This document shows positions 7,251 through 14,452 of a stretch of 16,065 nt of DNA, piece by piece. Position 1 is the first letter of the stretch; each line of letters begins with the position of its first letter. This DNA is from Clostridia bacterium. GTDB lineage: Bacteria > Bacillota > Clostridia > Oscillospirales > Butyricicoccaceae. Under the pieces are notes generated by a model, which was not told the origin of the DNA, did no database searches, and saw nothing but the letters and a program-made list of their open reading frames with translations. The stretch covers positions 1-16,065 of the forward strand of contig JAFZPW010000080.1 of assembly GCA_017552495.1 (NCBI GenBank). Direction: 5' to 3'. The position numbers were made by a program, and so were the translations under genes.

Positions 7251-7877
7251 ATGCTGCTTAAGGATCACAAGCTGGACGACTTTACAGCCGTTCTTGCCTC
7301 TAACTCTCCCGCTCCCGGCGGCGGCTCGGCCGCCGGTCTGGAGGGCGCGCTGGGCGCCGCCCTCACCGCCATGGTGGCAAGCCTTACCGACGGCCGCAAG
7401 GCCTATGCCGAGCATTGGGAGCACGCCCGCGCCGTGATGGCGCAGGCGCAGACGCTGCGGGAAAAGCTGGTGGACGTGATGGATCGGGATACCGAAGCTT
7501 ATCTGGCGGTCACAGCCGCATATGCCCTGCCCAAGGACACCGACGAGCAAAAGGCCGCCCGTTCCGCCGCCATCCAAAAGGCCATGGAGGGCTGCACCGC
7601 CACCCCCTTTGAGACCATGGAACTTTGCGCGCAAACGCTGGAACTCTCCGCCTCACTGCTGGGCCGCTCCAACAAAAATGCCGCTTCGGATCTGGGTGTG
7701 GCAGCCCTGTCGCTGAGCGCCGCCCTCAAGGGCGCGTGGCTCAATGTGTGCATCAATCTGGGCAGCCTGAAAAATCAGGAACTGGCCGACGCTTACCGCG
7801 CCCGTGGGCAGGCGCTTCTGGACAAGTCGCTGCCGCTGGCGGAGGAGATTTATCAGACCGTTCTCGCCTCTCTTTAA
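7251..7877 (+). CDS. fchA: Formimidoyltetrahydrofolate cyclodeaminase (FchA-type)
   Basis: This enzyme releases ammonia from 5-formimino-THF to give 5,10-methenyl-THF. It is a 208-residue, mostly helical protein matching the cyclodeaminase half of FTCD and stand-alone FchA in length. The diagnostic block near the N-terminus is SNSPAPGGGSAAGLEGALGA (about residues 17-36). It is followed by the helix with MVASLT and a D-R-D-T-E-A-Y stretch. The ATG at 7251 is chosen for AAAGGAG (7238-7244), 6 nt before it; the in-frame ATG at 7194 lies inside ftcD and adds residues unlike the family. It is the last gene of the hut cluster and is followed by a strong terminator. Together with FtcD it forms the bifunctional animal-type step as two separate polypeptides. 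Confidence 0.93.
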   Translation: MLLKDHKLDDFTAVLASNSPAPGGGSAAGLEGALGAALTAMVASLTDGRKAYAEHWEHARAVMAQAQTLREKLVDVMDRDTEAYLAVTAAYALPKDTDEQKAARSAAIQKAMEGCTATPFETMELCAQTLELSASLLGRSNKNAASDLGVAALSLSAALKGAWLNVCINLGSLKNQELADAYRARGQALLDKSLPLAEEIYQTVLASL

Positions 7878-7928
7878 TTGCGGCATCCATGCTGTAAAGC
7901 GTCTTGCCTTTTCAACTTTCGTTTTTGA

Positions 7929-7966
7929 ATCCGGCAGCAGAATGCACACTGCTGCCGGATCTTTTT
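7929..7966 (+). terminator. Rho-independent terminator after fchA
   Basis: A perfect 12-bp GC-rich stem (ATCCGGCAGCAG, 7929-7940, with CTGCTGCCGGAT, 7949-7960) encloses an 8-nt loop. It is followed by CTTTTT. It lies 52 nt after the fchA stop and separates the hut cluster from the purine operon. Confidence 0.9.
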
Positions 7967-8042
7967 CTGCAAAAAATCAATTTTTTACAAAATGCACAAA
8001 ATAATTCGACTCGATTTGGCAAATTTTCGCTATAACTGGGAA

Positions 8043-8070
8043 TTGAAATAATTCTGAATTTTAGTACAAT
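8043..8070 (+). promoter_or_regulatory. xpt: Probable sigma-A promoter of the xpt operon, with internal dyad
   Basis: TTGAAA (8043-8048) and TACAAT (8065-8070) are separated by 16 nt. They lie 44 nt ahead of the xpt start codon in a very AT-rich stretch. The spacer contains a perfect 11-bp dyad AATTC-T-GAATT (8050-8060), and another GAATT half-site lies at 8040-8044. These could be an operator. The leader of about 38 nt is too short for a purine riboswitch. Confidence 0.55.
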
Positions 8071-8114
8071 AAGATTATCCATTCTTTTTATTTTCAGTTG
8101 GAAGGTGATCGGAA

Positions 8115-8687
8115 ATGCAGCTTTTGGAAGATCGGATCCGCCGCGACGGCATCGTCCGAGAGGGCGGCGTTCTGAAAGTCGACCGTTTTTTGAATCATCA
8201 GATGGATATCGGTCTGTTTGAGGAGATGGGCAAGGAGTTTGCCCGCCTTTTTGCAGGCTGCAAGGTGAATAAAATTCTGACCATTGAGGCATCCGGCATC
8301 GGCATCGCGTGCATCGCAGCGCAGCAGTTCGGGTGCCCCGTTGTTTTTGCGAAAAAGAGTAAAACCAAAAACATCGCCGGCGATGTTTACACCACCCGTG
8401 TGGAATCCTTTACTCACGGAAATGTTAACGACGTTATCGTTTCCCGCGATTTTCTTGGCCCCGGCGACCGTGTGCTTATTATCGATGATTTTCTGGCAAA
8501 CGGCGCCGCCCTTGCCGGTCTGATCGACCTGGTGCGTCAGGCGGGCGCCACGCTGGTGGGCGCAGGGATCGCCGTCGAAAAAGCCTTTCAGCCCGGCGGC
8601 GACCGCATCCGTGCCCAAGGCGTCCGGGTGGAATCGCTGGCTCGCATCAAGTCCATGAGCCCAGAGGACGGCGTGGAGTTTTGCTGA
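8115..8687 (+). CDS. xpt: Xanthine phosphoribosyltransferase
   Basis: Xpt joins xanthine to PRPP to form XMP and pyrophosphate, feeding guanine nucleotide synthesis. The 190-residue protein resembles Bacillus Xpt (about 194) along its whole length. Matching blocks are VLKVDRFLNHQMD near the N-terminus, TIEASGIG, the PRPP-binding loop VLIIDDFLANGAA (120-132), VEKAFQPGGD and RVESLARI. The ATG at 8115 is preceded by GGAAGGTGATC (8100-8110), which matches the 3' half of the extended ribosome site. It is the first gene of an operon with a BMP-family transporter and a phosphatase, pointing to uptake and salvage of purines. Xanthine is the expected base; guanine or hypoxanthine use cannot be judged here. 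Confidence 0.94.
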   Translation: MQLLEDRIRRDGIVREGGVLKVDRFLNHQMDIGLFEEMGKEFARLFAGCKVNKILTIEASGIGIACIAAQQFGCPVVFAKKSKTKNIAGDVYTTRVESFTHGNVNDVIVSRDFLGPGDRVLIIDDFLANGAALAGLIDLVRQAGATLVGAGIAVEKAFQPGGDRIRAQGVRVESLARIKSMSPEDGVEFC

Positions 8688-8751
8688 ATCCCGGTTTCTG
8701 CCGCTTTTGCGGTTGAACAATAAAGAAAAACAGATAATTGGAGGAACGATC

Positions 8752-9942
8752 ATGAAAAAAGCGATTGCCCTGATCCTTGCGCTGACGATGTGCTTTGCTC
8801 TGGCCGCCTGCGGCGCCAGGAACGAGGCCAACGACTCTTCTATGAAGGTCGGTTTTATTTTCCTGCACGATGAAAACTCCACCTACGACCTGAACTTCAT
8901 CAACGCCGCCAAAGCCGCCTGCGATGAGCTGGGCGTGGAGAGTGTTCTGCGCACCAACATCCCCGAAGGCCAGGAATGCTACAACGCCGCCGCCGAGCTG
9001 GTGGACGACGGTTGCTCCATCATCTTTGCCGACTCCTTCGGACATGAGGACTATATGATCCAGGCCGCCAAGGAATTCCCCAAGGTGCAGTTCTGCCACG
9101 CCACCGGCACCAAGGCTCACACCGAGAAGTTGGCCAACTACCACAACGCCTTCGCCTCGATCTATGAAGGCCGTTATCTGGCCGGTATCGCCGCCGGCAT
9201 GAAGCTCAACGAAATGATCGCCGACGGCCAGTTCACCGCCGACGAGGCCAAAATGGGCTATGTGGGCGCGTTCACCTACGCCGAGGTCATTTCCGGCTAC
9301 ACCAGTTTCTTTCTGGGCGCTCGCAGCGTCTGCCCCACCGTTACCATGGAAGTGACCTTCACCGGCTCCTGGTACGATGAGACCGCTGAAAAGGAAGGCG
9401 CCACCAAGCTGATCCAGAACGGCTGCAAGTTGATCTCGCAGCACGCCGACTCCATGGGCGCCCCCACCGCCTGCGAAACCGCCGGCGTCCCCAATGTTTC
9501 CTACAACGGCAGCACCCAGAGCGCTTGCCCCAACACCTTCATCGTTTCTTCCCGCATCGACTGGACGCCCTACTTCAAGTTTGCCATCCAGGCTGCGCAG
9601 AAGGGCGAGGAAATCCCCTATGACTGGACCGGCACCCTGGCCACCGGCTCCGTCGTCCTCACCGACGTGAACGAGCCCGCTGCCGCTGCCGGCACTGTGG
9701 AAGCTCTGGCCGCCGCCCGCACCGCGCTGGAAGCCGGCACGCTCCACGTCTTTGACATCAACACCTATACCGTGGGCGGCGAGGTTCAGAACTCCTATCT
9801 GGCCGACATCGACACCGATCCCGCGTACACCCCCGACACCGAAGTGATCGCGGACGGCTATTTCCACGAGTCCGAGTTCCGCTCCGCTCCCGCTTTCGAC
9901 GTTCAGATTGACGGCATCAGCCTGCTGGATACCGCTTTCTAA
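8752..9942 (+). CDS. BMP-family (PnrA/NupN-like) nucleoside-binding lipoprotein of an ABC transporter
   Basis: This 396-residue protein is exported and lipid-anchored. The signal peptide runs from KKAIALILALTMCFALAAC with lipobox L-A-A-C and the lipidated Cys at residue 20. The mature part starts with the BMP-type strand KVGFIFLHDENSTYD and continues with FADSFGHEDYM, FCHATGTKAHTE, ASIYEGRYLAGIAAG and GYVGAF, all typical of the Bmp/PnrA periplasmic-fold family. Such proteins bind purine nucleosides and deliver them to the permease. It is somewhat longer than the usual 340-360 residues. The ATG at 8752 is chosen for GGAGG (8740-8744), 7 nt before it; the TTG at 8707 would add a charged tail before the signal peptide. 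It follows xpt by 64 nt. A structured spacer separates it from the ATPase gene. The substrate is inferred, not shown. Confidence 0.88.
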   Translation: MKKAIALILALTMCFALAACGARNEANDSSMKVGFIFLHDENSTYDLNFINAAKAACDELGVESVLRTNIPEGQECYNAAAELVDDGCSIIFADSFGHEDYMIQAAKEFPKVQFCHATGTKAHTEKLANYHNAFASIYEGRYLAGIAAGMKLNEMIADGQFTADEAKMGYVGAFTYAEVISGYTSFFLGARSVCPTVTMEVTFTGSWYDETAEKEGATKLIQNGCKLISQHADSMGAPTACETAGVPNVSYNGSTQSACPNTFIVSSRIDWTPYFKFAIQAAQKGEEIPYDWTGTLATGSVVLTDVNEPAAAAGTVEALAAARTALEAGTLHVFDINTYTVGGEVQNSYLADIDTDPAYTPDTEVIADGYFHESEFRSAPAFDVQIDGISLLDTAF

Positions 9943-9956
9943 ACAAACCTGTTTTC

Positions 9957-9987
9957 GGGAAGCCCCGACCGAAGATCGGGGCTTCCC
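9957..9987 (+). promoter_or_regulatory. Strong intercistronic hairpin after the binding-protein gene
   Basis: A perfect 12-bp stem (GGGAAGCCCCGA, 9957-9968, with TCGGGGCTTCCC, 9976-9987) has a 7-nt loop. It begins 15 nt after the stop codon of the binding-protein gene. The downstream run is only CCTGTTTTCC, so termination would be partial at best. Such hairpins often protect the upstream message from 3' exonucleases and lower expression of the genes after it. Confidence 0.7.
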
Positions 9988-10002
9988 CCTGTTTTCCCAC
10001 TC

Positions 10003-10056
10003 ATACTGTGAAGGGCAGCGCGGCGACTTTGGCCGCCGGATTGCCCTTTGCAGTAT
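10003..10056 (+). repeat. Long imperfect inverted repeat in the binding protein-ATPase spacer
   Basis: ATACTGTGAAGGGCA (10003-10017) pairs with TGCCCTTTGCAGTAT (10042-10056) over 15 positions. Two of these are G-U wobbles that pair only in the plus-strand RNA. After a 3x3 internal loop, an inner stem CGGCG (10021-10025) / CGCCG (10034-10038) closes an 8-nt loop. The wobbles suggest that the plus-strand RNA fold is what matters. A third, shorter hairpin (GCGGAG / CTCCGC, 10083-10098) follows just before the ATPase ribosome site. Confidence 0.6.
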
Positions 10057-10122
10057 TCTTGATTTTGAAGCGCCAATCGCCTGCGGAGCCTCCTCCGCGA
10101 AACGGAAAAGGAAGTGATCGAT

Positions 10123-11661
10123 TTGGAACCCAAAACCCCCGTTGTGCAAATGCGAAACATTACCAAAGCTTTTGGCTCGGTGATGGCAAACGAGCGCGTC
10201 TGGCTGGACATTTACAAGGGCGAGATTCTGGCCCTGCTGGGGGAAAACGGCAGCGGAAAAACCACGCTGATGAATATGCTCTCGGGCATTTACTTTCCCG
10301 ACGAAGGTCAGATTTTTATCAACGGAAACGAGGTTGTCATCCGTTCGCCAAAGGACGCTTTTGACCACGGCATCGGCATGATCCACCAACACTTCAAGCT
10401 GGTGGATGTGCTCACCGCTGCAGAAAATATCGTGCTGGGCCTCAAGGAGCCCGGACGGCTCGACCTGGCGGCGGTGTCGGAAAAGATCCGTGCCCTGTGC
10501 GAAGCCTATGGCTTCGACGTGGATCCCGATCAAAAGATCTATGATATGTCGGTGTCGCAAAAACAGACCGTCGAGATCATCAAGGTGCTGTACCGGGGCG
10601 CCGACATCCTGATCCTGGACGAGCCCACCGCTGTTTTGACCCCGCAGGAGACCGAAAAACTCTTTGCCGTCCTTCGCAATATGCGTGATGCCGGAAAGGC
10701 CATCGTCATCATCACCCATAAGATGAACGAGGTGGAGGAGCTTTCCGACCGGGTGGCCGTCTTGCGGCACGGACATTTCATCGGCGACATGCCCACCGCC
10801 GAGACCGACGCCCACGAAATGACCAATATGCTGGTGGGTCATCCCGTGGAGTTGAGCATCGAGCGCCCCGACCCGGTGGATCCCAAGCCCCGCATCGAGG
10901 TGAAAAATCTTACCGTCCGCAGCATCGACGGCATTTTGAAACTGGAGGATGTTTCCTTCACCGCCAACAGCGGCGAGATTTTAGGCATCGCGGGCATCTC
11001 CGGCAGCGGCCAAAAGGAATTGCTGGAGGCCATTGCCGGTCTGCAGCCGGTGGAAAGCGGCAGCATTTGCTATGTGGACGACACCGGCCGGCGGGAAGAA
11101 CTGCTGGGCAAGGATCCTTTGAGCATCGCCGAACTGGGCGTGGCGCTGTCCTTCGTCCCGGAAGATCGGCTGGGCATGGGCCTGGTGGGCAATATGGACA
11201 TCGCCGCCAATATGATGCTACGCTCGTTCCGCCGTGGAAAATCACCCTTTCTCAACCGCAAGGATCCCCAAAAGCTGGCAGAGCAGGTGATCGCGGAGCT
11301 GGATGTCAGCACGCCGGGCGTGTCCACGCCGGTGCGCCGCCTGTCCGGCGGCAACGTACAAAAGGTGCTGGTAGGCCGCGAGATCGCCTCGGCACCCACC
11401 GTTCTGCTGACGGCCTACGCCGTCCGCGGGCTGGACATTCATTCTTCCTATACCATCTATGATTTGATCAACAAGCAGAAGAAAAACGGCGTCGCCGTTA
11501 TTTATGTGGGAGAGGATCTGGACGTGCTGCTGGAACTTTCCGACCGCATCCTGGTGCTGTGCGGCGGCAAGGTCAGCGGCATTGTGGAAGGCCGCGGCGT
11601 CAAAAAACGCGATGTGGGCCTGATGATGACCCGGCTGGGAGGTGCAAAGGAAGATGCATAA
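10123..11661 (+). CDS. Double-domain ABC transporter ATPase (NupO/YufO-like)
   Basis: This 512-residue cytoplasmic ATPase has two fused nucleotide-binding domains and powers the BMP-type nucleoside importer. Domain 1 has Walker A GENGSGKT (40-47), a Q-loop (HQHFKL), the signature MSVSQKQ (142-148) and an intact Walker B ILDEPT (D166, E167). Domain 2 has a degenerate P-loop (GISGSGQKE, 291-299), a perfect LSGGN signature (407-411) and TAYAVRGLD (430-438) in place of the Walker B Asp-Glu. Hence only one of the two composite ATP sites looks catalytic. The TTG at 10123 is preferred: AAGGAAGTGATC (10109-10120), close to the extended ribosome site, precedes it. A GTG at 10114 is in frame but lies inside that site. 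The 3' end overlaps the next gene by 8 nt. Family call is firm; the start is less sure. Confidence 0.9.
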   Translation: MEPKTPVVQMRNITKAFGSVMANERVWLDIYKGEILALLGENGSGKTTLMNMLSGIYFPDEGQIFINGNEVVIRSPKDAFDHGIGMIHQHFKLVDVLTAAENIVLGLKEPGRLDLAAVSEKIRALCEAYGFDVDPDQKIYDMSVSQKQTVEIIKVLYRGADILILDEPTAVLTPQETEKLFAVLRNMRDAGKAIVIITHKMNEVEELSDRVAVLRHGHFIGDMPTAETDAHEMTNMLVGHPVELSIERPDPVDPKPRIEVKNLTVRSIDGILKLEDVSFTANSGEILGIAGISGSGQKELLEAIAGLQPVESGSICYVDDTGRREELLGKDPLSIAELGVALSFVPEDRLGMGLVGNMDIAANMMLRSFRRGKSPFLNRKDPQKLAEQVIAELDVSTPGVSTPVRRLSGGNVQKVLVGREIASAPTVLLTAYAVRGLDIHSSYTIYDLINKQKKNGVAVIYVGEDLDVLLELSDRILVLCGGKVSGIVEGRGVKKRDVGLMMTRLGGAKEDA

Positions 11662-12751
11662 TCACAACAGCCCCTTATTTCATATTTCAAAGCGAAAAAA
11701 CCTCTTATGGTATCAGGCGTGGATTATCCGCGGCGCGGCGATTGTGCTGGCGCTGGCGGCGTGTGCGATCGTAACCACCCTGCTCACCGGAGAAAACCCC
11801 TTGCGCGTCTACGCCACCATCTTTCGCGGCGCTTTCGGCACCCCCCGCAAAATCTGGATCCTGCTGCAGAATATGTCGATCCTTTTGTGCATTTCGCTGG
11901 CTGTGACGCCCGCCTTTCGGATGCGCTTCTGGAACATCGGCGCCGAGGGGCAGGTGTTGGTGGGCGGTCTTGCCACGGCTGCCTGCATGATCTGTCTGGG
12001 CGGCCGACTGCCCAACTGGGCCCTCATCCTTCTGATGCTCGTATGTAGCATTGCCGCGGGTGCGGTCTGGGGCCTGATCCCCGCCTTCTTCAAGGCGAGG
12101 TGGAACACCAATGAAACGCTGTTCACCCTGATGATGAACTATGTGGCGACCCAGCTTGTGGCCTATTTCGTCATTATCTGGGAAGTGCCGAAGGGCGCGG
12201 GAAAGATCGGCATCATCAATCAGAATTCCATGGCCGGATGGCTGCCTCAGGTCGGCGGGCAAAAATACCTGCTCAATGTGCTGGTGGTTGCCGCAATCAC
12301 CGTTTTGGTGTATTTCTACCTGAATTATACCAAGCACGGCTATGAGATCTCGGTGGTGGGCGAAAGCGAGCGCACCGCCCGCTATGTCGGCATCAAGGTG
12401 GGCAAGGTCATCCTTCGCACCATGGCCCTCTCGGGCGCGCTGTGCGGTCTGGCTGGCCTGCTTCTGGTGGGCGGCACCGATCACACCGTCACCACCACCA
12501 TCGCGGGCGGCCGGGGCTTCACCGCCGTTATGGTGTCGTGGCTGGCCAAGTTCGATCCGCTGGCGATGATCTTTACCGCCTTTCTGCTGGTGTTCCTCGA
12601 TCGGGGCGCCGGCGAGATCTCCACGGTGTTTGGCTTTAACCAGTCCTTTGCCGATATCCTCACGGGCATCATCCTGTTTTTCATCATCGGAAGCGAGTTT
12701 TTCATCCGGTATAAGCTGAGCTTCCGCAAACCCGTCAGAAAGGAGGACTAA
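11654..12751 (+). CDS. ABC transporter permease 1 (NupP/YufP-like)
   Basis: This 365-residue integral membrane protein belongs to the branched-chain-amino-acid/ribose-type permease family used by nucleoside importers. After a basic N-terminal tail it has about eight to ten hydrophobic helices. Family blocks are FRMRFWNIGAEGQVLVGG, NTNETLFTLMMNYVA and the cytoplasmic loop HGYEISVVGESERTARYVGI, where the ATPase docks. It pairs with the second permease to form the channel. The ATG at 11654 lies inside the end of the ATPase gene, with GGAGG (11638-11642) 11 nt before it. An in-frame GTG at 11642 overlaps that ribosome site and is less likely. The next gene starts 5 nt after its stop. Confidence 0.9.
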   Translation: MHNHNSPLFHISKRKNLLWYQAWIIRGAAIVLALAACAIVTTLLTGENPLRVYATIFRGAFGTPRKIWILLQNMSILLCISLAVTPAFRMRFWNIGAEGQVLVGGLATAACMICLGGRLPNWALILLMLVCSIAAGAVWGLIPAFFKARWNTNETLFTLMMNYVATQLVAYFVIIWEVPKGAGKIGIINQNSMAGWLPQVGGQKYLLNVLVVAAITVLVYFYLNYTKHGYEISVVGESERTARYVGIKVGKVILRTMALSGALCGLAGLLLVGGTDHTVTTTIAGGRGFTAVMVSWLAKFDPLAMIFTAFLLVFLDRGAGEISTVFGFNQSFADILTGIILFFIIGSEFFIRYKLSFRKPVRKED

Positions 12752-12756
12752 GCGCC

Positions 12757-13752
12757 ATGTTTGACTTAATTTCCTTCATTCCCCGCGCCGTGGTGCAGGG
12801 CATCCCGCTGCTTTATGGCAGCACCGGCGAAACCATCACGGAAAAATCCGGCAACCTGAATCTGGGCATCCCCGGTGTGATGTATGTGGGCGGCATCAGC
12901 GGCGTCATCGGCGCTTTTCTCTATGAGCAAGCCTGCGGCTCCCCCGCCAATATGCGCGGTTTTCTGGCCGTGGGGATCCCGCTGTGCGCCTCGCTTCTGG
13001 GCTCGCTGCTCATGGGGCTGCTCTACTGCTTCCTCACGGTGACCCTGCGGGCCAATCAAAACGTCACCGGCCTGGCCCTCACCACCTTCGGCGTGGGTTT
13101 CGGCAACTTTTTCGGCGGCTCGCTCATCAAACTGACGGGCAGCGAGGTGCCCTCCATTACCCTTTCGGCCACCAGCGCTTATTTCAGCCGCGCCCTTCCC
13201 TTCGCAGGCAAGTTGGGCTGGTTTGGCAAGATTTTTCTCTCCTATGGATTTCTGGCGTATCTGGCCATCTTTCTGGCGCTGATCTCGTCTTATATCCTCC
13301 GCCGCACCCGCACCGGCCTGCATTTGCGCGCCGTGGGCGAAAACCCCAACACCGCCGACGCCGCCGGCATCAACGTCAACCGTTATAAATACCGCGCCAC
13401 CTGTCTGGGCAGCATGATCGCCGGGCTGGGCGGCCTGTATTATGTAATGGATTATGCCTGCGGCATTTGGTCCAACGACGCCTTCGGAGACCGGGGCTGG
13501 CTGGCCATCGCGCTGGTCATCTTTACCATCTGGAGGCCCAATGTGAGCATTTTTGCCTCCATCCTCTTCGGTGGACTGTATATCCTCTATCTGTTCATTC
13601 CCACTGGCATGAATCTGGCGATAAAGGAACTGTACAAGATGCTCCCCTATCTGGTCACGCTGGTGGTGCTGGTGATTACCAGTATGCGGAACAAGCGGGA
13701 AAACCAACCTCCCGCCGCGCTTGGTCTGGCTTATTTCCGGGAAGAGCGATGA
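12757..13752 (+). CDS. ABC transporter permease 2 (NupQ/YufQ-like)
   Basis: This 331-residue membrane protein has about eight or nine hydrophobic segments and is the second half of the nucleoside channel. The family signature near the N-terminus is ITEKSGNLNLGIPGVMYVGG. The cytoplasmic coupling loop reads TGLHLRAVGENPNTADAAGI, equivalent to the loop of permease 1. GDRGWLAIALVIF near the C-terminus is also typical. AAAGGAGG (12739-12746) precedes the ATG by 10 nt. The stop overlaps the start of the phosphatase gene by 4 nt (ATGA), which ties that phosphatase to the transport operon. Confidence 0.9.
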   Translation: MFDLISFIPRAVVQGIPLLYGSTGETITEKSGNLNLGIPGVMYVGGISGVIGAFLYEQACGSPANMRGFLAVGIPLCASLLGSLLMGLLYCFLTVTLRANQNVTGLALTTFGVGFGNFFGGSLIKLTGSEVPSITLSATSAYFSRALPFAGKLGWFGKIFLSYGFLAYLAIFLALISSYILRRTRTGLHLRAVGENPNTADAAGINVNRYKYRATCLGSMIAGLGGLYYVMDYACGIWSNDAFGDRGWLAIALVIFTIWRPNVSIFASILFGGLYILYLFIPTGMNLAIKELYKMLPYLVTLVVLVITSMRNKRENQPPAALGLAYFREER

Positions 13753-14399
13753 AGTATCCTTTCGTTTTCTTTGATCTGGACGGCACCCTCACCGATCCGG
13801 CCCAGGGCATCTGCGGCAGCGTCCGCTACGCACTGGAGCAGGGCGGCTATCCGGCAGGATCCGTCGAGGACTATTATTCCTGGATCGGCCCGCCGCTGCA
13901 ACTTTCTTTCCAACAATATCTGAACTGTGGCGAGGCCGAGGCAAAGCGGCTGGTAGGCCTTTATCGGGAACGTTTTTCCACTGTGGGTCTGTTTGAAAAC
14001 GCCGTTTATCCCGGAATTCCCCCGTTGCTGCGGCGGCTGAAGGCGGCCGGGTGCCGTATGGCCGTCGCCACCGGAAAGCCCACCGTCTTTTCCCGGCGAA
14101 TTTTAGCGCATTTCGACCTGCTGCAATATTTTGACGAGGTTTCGGGTATTTCTCTCACCGAAGCGCCGCTGACCAAACAGGGCGTCATCGAGCATGCCAT
14201 GGAGCGGCTTTCCGTTATCCGGCGGGAGGATTGTATCATGGTAGGCGACCGGGATCAGGACGCCATCGGCGCCGCTGCCTGCGGCATCGGCTTTGTGGGC
14301 GTTCTTTACGGCTACGGCAGCCGGGAGGAGCTTTCCCGCGCCGGCGCAATCCATATGATGGGAACGATCCAAGAACTGGAAGCCTTTCTGCTGACTTAA
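13749..14399 (+). CDS. HAD-superfamily phosphatase (Gph/nucleotidase-like)
   Basis: This 216-residue HAD hydrolase has all four motifs. Motif I is DLDGTLTD (nucleophile and acid/base Asp), motif II is the Thr in VATGKPT, motif III is the Lys in LTKQGV, and motif IV is GDRDQDAIGA. A helical cap domain lies between motifs I and II (about 15-85). It resembles phosphoglycolate-phosphatase-like members, many of which act on nucleotides or sugar phosphates. Its substrate cannot be read from the sequence. Its ATG overlaps the stop of permease 2, so it is probably translated by coupling; the only upstream help is a weak GGGAAG. Its place at the end of a purine transport and salvage operon suggests a nucleotidase or ribose-phosphate phosphatase role. 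That is inference. A bidirectional terminator follows. Confidence 0.85.
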   Translation: MKYPFVFFDLDGTLTDPAQGICGSVRYALEQGGYPAGSVEDYYSWIGPPLQLSFQQYLNCGEAEAKRLVGLYRERFSTVGLFENAVYPGIPPLLRRLKAAGCRMAVATGKPTVFSRRILAHFDLLQYFDEVSGISLTEAPLTKQGVIEHAMERLSVIRREDCIMVGDRDQDAIGAAACGIGFVGVLYGYGSREELSRAGAIHMMGTIQELEAFLLT

Positions 14400-14408
14400 A
14401 GCAAACGC

Positions 14409-14446
14409 AAAAATCCCGCTTTCCTGTTGGGAAAGCGGGATTTTTT
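14409..14446. terminator. Bidirectional rho-independent terminator
   Basis: A 12-bp stem (ATCCCGCTTTCC, 14413-14424, with GGAAAGCGGGAT, 14430-14441) has a 5-nt loop. It is flanked by an A-run on the left (14409-14413) and a T-run on the right (14441-14446). It can therefore stop transcription in both directions. It sits between the convergent ends of the phosphatase gene and the hydrogenase gene. Confidence 0.93.
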
Positions 14447-14452
14447 CATTTG

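Noticed and set aside
7967..8114. Purine riboswitch upstream of xpt
   Set aside because: None of the conserved core sequences or the three-way-junction layout could be found by eye, and the likely leader is only about 40 nt.
8688..8751. Possible internal promoter before the binding-protein gene (GATAAT at 8733-8738)
   Set aside because: The nearest -35-like hexamers give spacers of 14 or 20 nt, and transcription would start inside or next to the ribosome site. Read-through from xpt is simpler.
13467..13748. In-frame upstream extension of the HAD phosphatase into permease 2
   Set aside because: The extension is out of frame with the permease and encodes an Arg/His-rich stretch typical of a shadow frame. 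HAD motif I begins right after the ATG at 13749.
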